Assembly (NCBI GenBank): GCA_030746775.1
Contig: JASLLZ010000002.1
Coordinates: 1 to 64,000, forward strand
Direction: 5' to 3'
Length of the DNA stretch: 64,000 nucleotides
Origin: Rhodospirillales bacterium
GTDB lineage: Bacteria; Pseudomonadota; Alphaproteobacteria; Rhodospirillales; JASLLZ01
Part shown: positions 8,309 to 16,221 of the stretch, one piece after another
Layout: each line of letters begins with the position of its first letter
Position numbering within the stretch: position 1 is the first letter of the stretch
Translations under genes and position numbers: made by a program
Notes under the pieces: generated by a model
Seen by the model: the letters and a program-made list of their open reading frames with translations, nothing else
Databases searched by the model: none
Told to the model about the DNA's origin: nothing

Positions 8309-9276
8309 TGAGACGTTTCTCCTTCCCCTCGCGCCTGGAACCAGGCCGCCGTCTCGCTCAGGCCCTGGGTCAGGGTAAACGGCGGCGTCCAGCCGAGCTG
8401 GCGGCGGATTTTTCCGTCATCGACCACCAGGCTGTCAAGCAAACGAGCGACTGTGGCCGATTTGCCGACGGCACTGCCGGCCAGCCTCAGGATACCCCCC
8501 GGCATGGAAAACAGCCGCGCCGGCCGGCCCAGGGCTTGGGCGGTGTGACGCACAAGCTCGGCCGTGGAAACATCCTCGCCGTCGCTGAGCAAATACGTCT
8601 CGCCGACGGCCGCCGGATGATCCAAGCAGCCCACGATGGCATCGGCCAGGTTGCCGACAAAGATCAGGCTGCGCCGGTTGGCCGCCCCCGCCAAGGGCAA
8701 GGGCGTCCGGGCCTGGCAAACCTTGAGCAAGGCCAGAAAATTGCCCCCGACGCCGGGCCCGTATACCAACGGCGGCCTCAAGATCACGGCCTCCAGGCCG
8801 GTGCGCCGGGCGATCGCGGCCAAGCCCGTCTCCGCTTCCGACTTGGAAACCGCGTAGGGGTCGGCGGGGGTCGGCGTATCGCTCTCGCGAAAGGGCGCCG
8901 CCGCCGTCCGTTCGCCGTTTACCTTGACGGTGCTGAGAAAGACAAAGCGTCCGACGCCGGCCGCCCCCGCCGCCTCGGCAAGGCGGAGCGTGCCTTCGGT
9001 ATTGGCTTGGCGGTGCCGTTGGGCGGCGTCGGCGGTGTCGTCCATTACATGGACCCGTGCCGCCAGGTGGACCACCGCCTGGACGCCGCCAAGGGCCGGA
9101 CGCCAGTCGGTCCGGGGGCCGAGGGGGCTGGTGACGTGGACGTCATCGACATCAAGGCCCTGCACCGCCGCCTTCTCGCGCGTCGTGATAGCGACCCGGT
9201 ATCCGGCGGCGCGCAACACCGGGCATAGGGCGCGGCCGACAAATCCGCTAGCGCCGGTGACAAGGATGCTTTTCAT
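8305..9276 (-). CDS. NAD-dependent epimerase/reductase, WbpV-like
   Basis: A 323-residue extended SDR protein. The nucleotide loop is TGASGFVGRAL (residues about 6-16), and the catalytic pair is in DPYAVSKSEAE (Y-x3-K, near residue 149). In clusters of this layout the enzyme reduces the 4-keto-6-deoxy product of the WbpM-type dehydratase to give UDP-QuiNAc or UDP-FucNAc. Which epimer is made cannot be read from the sequence. It overlaps both neighbours by 4 bases, so translation is coupled. A simple UDP-sugar 4-epimerase is the main alternative. Confidence 0.85.
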   Translation of the reverse strand: MKSILVTGASGFVGRALCPVLRAAGYRVAITTREKAAVQGLDVDDVHVTSPLGPRTDWRPALGGVQAVVHLAARVHVMDDTADAAQRHRQANTEGTLRLAEAAGAAGVGRFVFLSTVKVNGERTAAAPFRESDTPTPADPYAVSKSEAETGLAAIARRTGLEAVILRPPLVYGPGVGGNFLALLKVCQARTPLPLAGAANRRSLIFVGNLADAIVGCLDHPAAVGETYLLSDGEDVSTAELVRHTAQALGRPARLFSMPGGILRLAGSAVGKSATVARLLDSLVVDDGKIRRQLGWTPPFTLTQGLSETAAWFQARGEGETSQ

Positions 9277-10529
9277 GACGGCTGAAGGGCCGCCACTTCG
9301 CCGCCCCGCCCCTGGGCCGCCAGGTCAAGGACCCCGATCATCTGGCGGGCCTGGCGTTCACGGGTGTGCAGCGGCGCGGCGGCCAGGCTGCGCTCGCCAT
9401 AAGCGCGGCGCAAGGTGTCGTCTTCAAACAGTTTCATTGTGGCCCGGGCCAGGGCGTCCGGGTCCTCGGCGGGAACCCAGATGCCGGCCTGGTCGGTGGC
9501 CAGGATGCGGCTTGCCTCGCCGTCGGGCGAGGCCACCATCAGGGGCAGGCCCATGCCCATGGCCTCGAACATCTTGGACGGGATGACCTCACGGAAGACG
9601 GGTGAATTCCTTAAATGCACCAGCGCCACGTCGCACAGGCTCCACACCGCCGCGATATCGTCCTTCGGCTGCGGCGGCATGAAGATCACGTTGTCGAGTC
9701 TTCTTTGCCGGGCCTCGGTCATCAGCTTGGTGCGTTCGGCGCCCGATCCGACAAGTATGAAGCGCAGGCGCTCGACGTGGCGCATGCGGTCCGCCGCGTC
9801 AAGGACGCTGCCCAGCGCATGGGCCATGCCGTGGGTGCCGACGTAGCCGACCACGAAACACCCCTCCAGGCCCCACATTTCGGCCAGCCCCTTGTCGCGC
9901 GGACGCGGGCCATAACGCGACAGGTCGACACCGTTGACGACGACGGCGATCTTGGCGGGCGAGGTGCCGCGCGCCGTCAGGTTTTCCTTGAAGGCGCCGG
10001 TCAGCGCGACGACGCATTCCGAACGCCGGTAAAGATAAAGCTCGAGCTTCTCCATCATCCTCAGCGACAACCCTTCGTGCAGCGCGCCGACGGCGACGAT
10101 CGACGCCGGCCACAGGTCGCCGAGTTCGAAAACGAAGGGGACATTGCGCGCCGCGCCAAGCCCCCAGCCCGCCACGGCGGCGAAGAACTGGGGCGAGGTG
10201 GCGACGATGACGTCGGGCCAGGACTCGCGTAGCCCGGCGGCGAAGCCGGTCGCCATAAAGCTGAGGAAATCGAGTGTCCTGAGAACCACCCCTTCGTTGC
10301 GGGTGATGAAGGTCTTGACCCGCACGACGCGGATGCCCGACATCTCCTCGCTCTGACGCCACAGGTTTTCGTATCCGGGGAAGAGCTTGCCGCGCGGAAA
10401 GTTGGGGGCGCAGGTCACCACGGTGACGCGGTGACCCCAATCGACCCAAAAGCAGGCACGCTCGTAAACGCGGGTTGCGGCGGCGTTGGTTTCGGGCGGG
10501 AAATTCTCGGTCAGGAACAGGATGTGCAT
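9273..10529 (-). CDS. GT4-family glycosyltransferase (WbuB/WcaI-like)
   Basis: A 418-residue retaining GT-B glycosyltransferase. The start MHILFLTENFPPE at 10529 is chosen because the frame upstream only overlaps the preceding gene as Arg/Pro-rich shadow sequence. It lies 2 bases after that gene's stop. The N-terminal domain contains the APNFPRGK loop. The C-terminal donor site includes VGYVGTHGMAHAL (about residue 223) and the late E-x7-E type motif in FEAMGMGLPLMVASPDGEAS. It probably adds the second sugar to the lipid-linked sugar made by the WbpL-like enzyme. Confidence 0.9.
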   Translation of the reverse strand: MHILFLTENFPPETNAAATRVYERACFWVDWGHRVTVVTCAPNFPRGKLFPGYENLWRQSEEMSGIRVVRVKTFITRNEGVVLRTLDFLSFMATGFAAGLRESWPDVIVATSPQFFAAVAGWGLGAARNVPFVFELGDLWPASIVAVGALHEGLSLRMMEKLELYLYRRSECVVALTGAFKENLTARGTSPAKIAVVVNGVDLSRYGPRPRDKGLAEMWGLEGCFVVGYVGTHGMAHALGSVLDAADRMRHVERLRFILVGSGAERTKLMTEARQRRLDNVIFMPPQPKDDIAAVWSLCDVALVHLRNSPVFREVIPSKMFEAMGMGLPLMVASPDGEASRILATDQAGIWVPAEDPDALARATMKLFEDDTLRRAYGERSLAAAPLHTRERQARQMIGVLDLAAQGRGGEVAALQPS

Positions 10530-10531
10530 GG

Positions 10532-11560
10532 TTATCGCCGTTGGTCGGGATCCGGGGCCGCCGGCCCCTTCATGCCCGGCCCCAAGTGGAAAAGCAACGC
10601 CCAGACCACCGCCGCCGCGCCGCCAAGGGCGGGCCAGGGCCAGCCAAGGGCGGCCACGACGGCGAGGGCGATCAGGCCCAGGTTGGCGATTACGACGGCG
10701 CCGACGACGGCACCGTGGCGCCGGCCCCGTTGCACGGCGCGCTGGTAGAAATGCTCGCGATGGGCGCGCCACACGGCGGCGCCGCGCAGGCCCCGTCTGA
10801 CCAGGGTGATCGACGCATCGGCCAGGTAGTAAAGGGGCAGAATCAGGGCCGGAGCCCAATATCCCTGGGCCGCGAGATCAAGCAGAAGCCAGCCCAGCAG
10901 AAAGCCCAGGGGAACGCTGCCGACGTCGCCCAAGAAGATGCGCGCCGGCTGCCAGTTCCACCACAAAAAACCAAGCGCCGCGGCGATGGCGGCCAGTCCA
11001 TACAGCGCCGTGGCGTCGTCCATGCCGGCGATTACGGCAACCACCGCGACGCCGGCGCCGAGCGATGCGGTCTCGGCCCCGGCCAGGCCGTCGATGCCGT
11101 CCATGAAATTGAACAGATTGATGAACCAGAGCCACAACAGGCCGGCGGCGGCTCCATCCATGCCGGCCGGCAGAAGGCCGCCAAAATAGGCTCCGCCGCC
11201 CGGCGACGCCAACAGAACGGCGGCCACCGCGGCGGCCTGAAATGCCAGCCGCCCCGCCACCGGCAAACCCTTGAGATCGTCGATCCACGACACGACGCCA
11301 AGTCCGAGCGCGGCGCCGCACAGGACGAAGCCGGCGCGCGCCTGATCGGCGCCGGCGGCGGACCCGATGGCGAGCCAGGCAAGGATCAGGACGGAGACGA
11401 CGGCAAGGCCGCCGCCGCGCGGCGTCGCCACCCGGTGGCTGCTGCGTTCGTTGGGCAGATCGAGGATCGCCCGGCGCCGCAGAAGCCACAGGACAAGTCC
11501 CGTGCCGACGACAGAGGCGGCGAGCACGGCAAGGAAGAAAACGGCGGCGAACCAGCCCAT
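10532..11560 (-). CDS. Undecaprenyl-phosphate HexNAc-1-phosphate transferase (WbpL/WecA/MraY type)
   Basis: A 342-residue polytopic protein with about 10 membrane segments that transfers a sugar 1-phosphate from a UDP-sugar to undecaprenyl phosphate, starting a glycan chain. Family motifs are intact: LPNERSSH then PRGGG (residues about 36-52), the Mg-binding DDLKGL (about 106) and NFMDGIDGLAG (about 150). It heads the unit with GT4, reductase and dehydratase genes, matching a WbpL-like enzyme that uses the QuiNAc/FucNAc-type sugar made by its partners. A terminator-like hairpin lies 30-50 bases before its start and may act as an attenuator. Confidence 0.92.
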   Translation of the reverse strand: MGWFAAVFFLAVLAASVVGTGLVLWLLRRRAILDLPNERSSHRVATPRGGGLAVVSVLILAWLAIGSAAGADQARAGFVLCGAALGLGVVSWIDDLKGLPVAGRLAFQAAAVAAVLLASPGGGAYFGGLLPAGMDGAAAGLLWLWFINLFNFMDGIDGLAGAETASLGAGVAVVAVIAGMDDATALYGLAAIAAALGFLWWNWQPARIFLGDVGSVPLGFLLGWLLLDLAAQGYWAPALILPLYYLADASITLVRRGLRGAAVWRAHREHFYQRAVQRGRRHGAVVGAVVIANLGLIALAVVAALGWPWPALGGAAAVVWALLFHLGPGMKGPAAPDPDQRR

Positions 11561-11588
11561 GACGAGAGTCTACCCCGAACCCGGCAAC

Positions 11589-11612
11589 AAAAAAACCGCC
11601 CCGAAAGGCGGT
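11589..11612 (-). terminator. Rho-independent terminator or attenuator before the wbpL-like gene
   Basis: Read on the minus strand this is ACCGCC-TTTCGG-GGCGGT followed by a run of T. The stem is 6 bp (11595-11600 with 11607-11612) and the T-run corresponds to A at 11589-11595. It can end transcripts of the heparinase/asparagine synthase unit, whose last stop is 315 bases upstream. Because it lies only about 30 bases before the next start on the same strand, it could also attenuate entry into the wbpL-like unit. Confidence 0.8.
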
Positions 11613-11682
11613 GTAAGGCAATCGCATTCAGGCGCCGCCCCCATTCCGTCACCTTGGAAACCGCGCCCCGGAATAATGTGGA

Positions 11683-11813
11683 ACCACAGAGGCACAGAGG
11701 CACAGAGGCACGGAGGAGACAGGACACAAAAGCGAAAGCAGGCATTTTTTAGAATCCGGCGCGGAGCGCCATCCTTTCTCCTTTTATTCTCTGTGCCTCT
11801 GTGCCTCTGTGGT
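11683..11813. repeat. Inverted pair of CACAGAGG tandem repeats
   Basis: The left arm (11683-11716) has AC then three copies of CACAGAGG and one CACGGAGG. The right arm (11788-11813) is its inverse, CCTCTGTG units then GT. The two arms match over 25 of 26 bases and enclose 79 bases. The spacer contains a T6 run and a GGCGC-GGA-GCGCC hairpin (11758-11770). No gene fits inside. Repeats of this CACAGAGGCACAGAGG kind are scattered in many environmental bacterial genomes with no agreed function. Confidence 0.85.
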
Positions 11814-11926
11814 CAAAATAGAGCGTTCGGCCCTCGCGCGGCTCCCGGATTCCGGGTTCGCACTGTCGCGCGCCCCGGAATGACGGCGAATTTTATGGGG
11901 TTGTCCTGGGCTGGTGCCGCGCGTTG

Positions 11927-13591
11927 TCAAGAATTCGGTTGGCGGCGGAAATGCCATTTGAGGACGGTGTCGCCCGCCGCCAGGGGCTTTTCGACGACGA
12001 TCTGGCGGCTCTGGTGCATTTCGCCGAAGTGGGGCGCATAGACGCTGTCGTCGAGGCGCGGAGCTTCGCCCGGGGCCTCGAACAGCCACGTCCCCATGCC
12101 CGGCGCCTCGAGGCTGAGGCCGCCGCCGGCGCCGAGCGCCACCCGGACATCGGGGTGCAGGTGAAAGCGCGCCGCCATGCGCCGTTGGTTGCCGCCGGCC
12201 TTGGTCCTTTGCACGCGATCCTCGCCGCTCAACCGTGCGCCGTCGCGGGTGAGCGACAGGCGGCGGTGATGGATCAGGCCCAGGCGCCGGTATCCGTCGT
12301 GGCGTCCGACGACGGAGATTTCGTCCGCGTCATCGCGGCGCCGGCCGTCGACGTCGCGGGGCCGGCGGCCGAGCCGGAAGACGCCGTAAACCTCGGCGCT
12401 GTCGAGGCCGTCGATGTCGACCGTCGAGTGGGCGGCGGTGCCGCGCAGGCGGTTGCGCCAGGCGGCGTCCTGATAGGCATAGGTGCCGCAGTTGACGACC
12501 AGGCGCTGGACGCCGACCGAGAACTCGAAGGCCAGGGTATCGGCGTGGGCATGGGCCGGAAGCGCGTCGGGACAACAGCGCCCGGTATCGACCACGGCCA
12601 CGGCATCGCCGGCGGCCAGCCGGTGATAGCCGGCCTGGCCAAGGCTTTCGGGGGCCTTGGGCGGGTCGCCCACCAGCTTGTCGAGGCTGGCCAGGCGAGC
12701 CGGATCGCCGATGTCGCCGTCGTTGAACAAGGCCAACCCCCCATCGCCCAAACGGAAAAACGCAAGGGCCAGGGCCATGCGCCCGATGGCGTCGTCCAGC
12801 CACGGGGGGGTGCCGTCGGTCTCGGTCAGCAGGGCGCGAAGATCGATCAGGTCGCCTAGAACCTGAAGGTGGTAAGCCGGCGAGCGTTCATAGTGGCAGC
12901 CGTCGGCCGGAACCTGGCCGGCCACGGCTCCGGCCAGGGCCTTGAGGGCGGCGGCGCCCAGTTCGGCCCGGCCGGCCAGGCAACGGCCGGCGGCGGCCAG
13001 GGCCTTGAGATTCTTGATCAGGTGGTTGCCGCCGATGTCGCGCTCGACGACGCGCCCAAGGTGGCGCGCCTGACGGTCGAGGGATTGAACGAAACGGTGC
13101 CGCCAGGCGTCGTCGGCGCCTTCAAGAACGAACGGCGCGTGGCACAGCCAGGCGTAGACGCGCAGCGACAGCGGATAGGGGTGCCAGGCAATGCCGCCGG
13201 GCCGCGGATGGGCGTCCATCCACTCGCCGATAAGGGCGCGGGCGTAAACGGCGCCCTCTTGCGCCTCCCGCAGGTCGGCCAGCCATTCGAAGTAATGCAG
13301 CGTAAAGCGCCACAGAAGCGACTGCTCCCGGGCCTGCCAGTCGACCGGCCGGGCGAAGGGATGGTCGCGTCCGATGAGGCGGATTTGGCCGTCGCGGATG
13401 CGCTCGCCGTTGGCCGCCTGGCCCGGCCACAGGCGGGGGGGAGCGGCCGTGATCGCCGCCTCGCCGTCGGGTGCCAGACACCAGCGGTCGTAAAGGGACG
13501 AGGCGTACCAGGGCGCCAGCGCGCGGCGGCCGAGGCGGCGCCCGACCTGAACCGGGCGCAGATAGCGGAGCGTGCGCAGAACCGGGGTCAT
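11927..13591 (-). CDS. Heparinase II/III-family protein (copy 1)
   Basis: A 554-residue protein with the two-part layout of the heparinase II/III (PL12/15/17/21-like) family: a helical toroid in the first half and a beta-sandwich in the second. The motif PAHAHADTLAFEF (residues about 340-352) is the signature around the metal and active-site region. The start at 13591 overlaps the stop of the asparagine synthase gene by 4 bases. Such proteins often occur in glycan synthesis clusters without a signal peptide, and none is seen here. They may trim or epimerise uronate-containing chains, but the reaction is not proven. A second copy is at 32748. Confidence 0.85.
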   Translation of the reverse strand: MTPVLRTLRYLRPVQVGRRLGRRALAPWYASSLYDRWCLAPDGEAAITAAPPRLWPGQAANGERIRDGQIRLIGRDHPFARPVDWQAREQSLLWRFTLHYFEWLADLREAQEGAVYARALIGEWMDAHPRPGGIAWHPYPLSLRVYAWLCHAPFVLEGADDAWRHRFVQSLDRQARHLGRVVERDIGGNHLIKNLKALAAAGRCLAGRAELGAAALKALAGAVAGQVPADGCHYERSPAYHLQVLGDLIDLRALLTETDGTPPWLDDAIGRMALALAFFRLGDGGLALFNDGDIGDPARLASLDKLVGDPPKAPESLGQAGYHRLAAGDAVAVVDTGRCCPDALPAHAHADTLAFEFSVGVQRLVVNCGTYAYQDAAWRNRLRGTAAHSTVDIDGLDSAEVYGVFRLGRRPRDVDGRRRDDADEISVVGRHDGYRRLGLIHHRRLSLTRDGARLSGEDRVQRTKAGGNQRRMAARFHLHPDVRVALGAGGGLSLEAPGMGTWLFEAPGEAPRLDDSVYAPHFGEMHQSRQIVVEKPLAAGDTVLKWHFRRQPNS

Positions 13592-15456
13592 TGGGCGGTG
13601 CGCCAGGCGTCGAGAACCAGCAAGGACCAGATCTTGAGCGAATGATCGCGCCGGCCGCGGCGCTGCTCGTCGAGGAGGCGTGCCACCGGCGCCCAGGCCA
13701 GGCCGGCGGCGGCCATGGTGTCCGGGGTCAGGCGTTGGGCGACAAGAGCGGCCAGGTCGCTTTTCAGCCACACCCCCATGGGCGGGTTGAACCCTTGCTT
13801 GGGCCGGTTAACCACGGCGTCCGGCAAAAGACGCCGCGCCACCGCCTTCAACAGGGTTTTCATTCCGCGGTGGAAACGAAGTTCGGGGGACAGCCGTTGC
13901 ACCGCCTCGATGACCCGGTGGTCGATGAGGGGCAGGCGCAACTCAAGACCGTGGCGCATGCTCATGGCATCGCCGTAGGCGAGCAGGTTGCCGGGCAGGA
14001 AGGACAGCACATCGGTCTGCTGCATGGCGTCGAGCGGCCGGTCGGACGGCGCCGTTTCGTACAATTCGGCGATCGGGCGCCCGGGCACGCCGCCGTCGCG
14101 GCCGTCGCCGCCGAGCAGGGCGTGGCGCTCGGCGGGATCGAAATATTCGACCCAGGCGGCATACATTTCGCTGTTGCAATTATTGGCGCCGGCCAGGAAC
14201 TGCCGCGCCCGGCGCAGCGAATGTCGGCCCCGGCTGCTTTCGGGGATGAAGCGCGACAGGGGCGCCACGACGCGGCCCCGCAGCCAGCCCGGCAGGCGAC
14301 GGTAGCGCTCGGCCAGAAGCCCGCCGCGATAGCGCGGATAGCCGGCGAAGACCTCGTCGCCGCCGTCGCCGGCCAGGGCCACGGTGACGTGCTCGCGGGT
14401 CTTGCGCGACAGGTCGTGAATCAACAGCGCCGTCGGGTTGCCGAAGGGCTCGCCGAAGGCGGCGACGGTGTCGTCGAGAAGGTCCGTCAAACCGCTGCCG
14501 GCGGCCAATTCCGTGTGGTTGGTGCCCAGGTCGTCGGCGACCCGCCGGGCCCAGCGGCTTTCGTCATAGGCGGCTTCGGCGAAGGTCATGGTGAAGGTGT
14601 TGATGGGCCGGCCGCCCTGGCGGCGCGCGTTCTCCGCCATCAGGGCGGCGATTACCGAACTGTCGATGCCGCCCGACAGGAAGCAGCCGATGGGAACGTC
14701 GGCCACCATGCGGTCGACGACGGCCAGGCGGATTGCCGGCAAAAGCTCCTCGGTCGCCTCGGCGACGCCGATTTCGCGCCCGCCGGTAAACCGGGGCCGC
14801 CAATAGGGCTCGATTTTGAAGCTACCGTTGCGCCACCGCAACATATGTCCCGGCGCCAGCTTTCGGATGCCCCGGTGGATGGTCTTGGGGGCCGGAACGT
14901 AGAGGCAGGCAAGGTATTCCGACAAGGCCTGGCGGTCGATGCCCAGGTCGATGCCGGGGTGCGCCTTGAGCGCTTCGATCTCCGATGCGAAGGCCAGGTT
15001 TCCGCCGTTCAGCGGCGCGTAGACCAAGGGCTTGATGCCAAGCCGGTCGCGCACCAAAAGAAGTTCACTCGTCTCCCGGTCCCACAGCGCGAAGGCGAAC
15101 ATGCCGACCAGGCGGTCGAGCGCCCGGGTCCCCTCGCGACGCAACAAGATCAAGAGCACTTCGGTGTCGCTGGCCGAACGAAAGCGCTCGCCCTTGGCCT
15201 CCAATTGGGCACGCAGATCCGGGTAATTGTAGATTTCGCCGTTGAACGACAGGACGTAGCGCCCGCAATCCGACGTCATGGGCTGGGCGGCGGCCGGGCT
15301 AAGGTCGATGACGGCAAGGCGGGTATGGGCCAAACCGGGGCCGCCGTCGTCTTCTTGCCACAGGCCCATGCCGTCGGGACCGCGATGGCGCAAGCGGTCG
15401 CGCATGCGGGCCAAGACGGCCGCCGATGCCAAGGTGCTGCCGGCTATCCCGCACAT
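13588..15456 (-). CDS. asnB: Glutamine-hydrolysing asparagine synthase (copy 1)
   Basis: A 622-residue AsnB-type amidotransferase. Cys2 (MCGIAG) is the glutaminase nucleophile, and RHRGPDGMG (residues about 23-31) and SFNGEIYNY (about 70-78) complete that domain. The ATP-pyrophosphatase loop is SGGIDSSVIAAL (about 257-268). All key residues are present. In surface glycan clusters such enzymes are thought to amidate uronic acids or other carboxylated sugars (compare WbpS of Pseudomonas) rather than make free asparagine. Coupling to a heparinase-like gene here and again at 30855-34460 supports a glycan role. Confidence 0.92.
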   Translation of the reverse strand: MCGIAGSTLASAAVLARMRDRLRHRGPDGMGLWQEDDGGPGLAHTRLAVIDLSPAAAQPMTSDCGRYVLSFNGEIYNYPDLRAQLEAKGERFRSASDTEVLLILLRREGTRALDRLVGMFAFALWDRETSELLLVRDRLGIKPLVYAPLNGGNLAFASEIEALKAHPGIDLGIDRQALSEYLACLYVPAPKTIHRGIRKLAPGHMLRWRNGSFKIEPYWRPRFTGGREIGVAEATEELLPAIRLAVVDRMVADVPIGCFLSGGIDSSVIAALMAENARRQGGRPINTFTMTFAEAAYDESRWARRVADDLGTNHTELAAGSGLTDLLDDTVAAFGEPFGNPTALLIHDLSRKTREHVTVALAGDGGDEVFAGYPRYRGGLLAERYRRLPGWLRGRVVAPLSRFIPESSRGRHSLRRARQFLAGANNCNSEMYAAWVEYFDPAERHALLGGDGRDGGVPGRPIAELYETAPSDRPLDAMQQTDVLSFLPGNLLAYGDAMSMRHGLELRLPLIDHRVIEAVQRLSPELRFHRGMKTLLKAVARRLLPDAVVNRPKQGFNPPMGVWLKSDLAALVAQRLTPDTMAAAGLAWAPVARLLDEQRRGRRDHSLKIWSLLVLDAWRTAQ

Positions 15457-15483
15457 GGTTTGGATTGGCCGATAATGGGGGCC

Positions 15484-16188
15484 TCAGCGAGCCACGTTGT
15501 AACGCAAGATACACCAGATCGCCCTGAAGCCGTCCTTCCAGGTGATTTTCTTGCCGTCCTCGTAGGTCCGCCCGGCATAGCCGATGCCAACCTCGTAGAT
15601 CCTGGGCCGCGGTTTGAGGTGGCTGATCTTGGCGGTGATTTCGGGCTCGAAACCAAATCGATCCTCCTTGATAACGATGCCCTTGATAATGGGGCCGCGG
15701 AAAACCTTGTAGCAGGTCTCCATGTCGGTCAGGTTGAGATCGGTGAACATGTTCGACATCAAGGTCAGGAATTTGTTGCCCAGGCTGTGCCAGAAATAGA
15801 GCACACGGGCGCTCTCGCCGCCCTTGAAGCGCGACCCATAAACCACGTCGGCGCCGCCGTCGACGATGGGTCTCAGCAACTTCGGGTATTCCGCCGGGTC
15901 GTATTCCAGGTCGGCGTCCTGAATCAAGACGATGTCGCCGCCGGCGACATCGAAGCCGCTGCGCAAGGCCGCCCCCTTGCCCCGGTTTGCTTCGTGGCAG
16001 AGGACGCTGACGCGATCGTCCTTGGCCGCCTGGGCCCGGGCGATGTCCGCCGAGCCGTCCGTCGAGGCGTCGTCGACGACGATGACTTCCAACGCCAAGC
16101 TCAAGGTGTCGGCGCCCAGCACCCGCTCGACGACCGTCTCCAGAGTCGCCGCTTCGTTGTAGCACGGGATGACGACGGAAAGTTTCAT
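15484..16188 (-). CDS. GT2-family glycosyltransferase, polyprenyl-phosphate type
   Basis: A 234-residue GT-A enzyme resembling dolichyl/polyprenyl-phosphate sugar synthases. It begins [16 protein letters not shown]. The [10 protein letters not shown] (residues about 38-47) and [10 protein letters not shown] (about 94-103) motifs supply the nucleotide- and metal-binding Asp residues. It has no C-terminal membrane domain, so it is the short soluble type. It may load a sugar on undecaprenyl phosphate for use by the neighbouring GT-C-like membrane protein at 16222. Confidence 0.9.
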   Translation of the reverse strand: MKLSVVIPCYNEAATLETVVERVLGADTLSLALEVIVVDDASTDGSADIARAQAAKDDRVSVLCHEANRGKGAALRSGFDVAGGDIVLIQDADLEYDPAEYPKLLRPIVDGGADVVYGSRFKGGESARVLYFWHSLGNKFLTLMSNMFTDLNLTDMETCYKVFRGPIIKGIVIKEDRFGFEPEITAKISHLKPRPRIYEVGIGYAGRTYEDGKKITWKDGFRAIWCILRYNVAR

Positions 16189-16221
16189 GGCGCTCCGATT
16201 ATCACGTTCAGGCGATCCCCA

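Noticed and set aside
11386..11745. A minus-strand frame containing SVPLCLCG across the CACAGAGG repeat
   Set aside because: The peptide is simply the translation of the repeat and the shadow of the initiating transferase gene.
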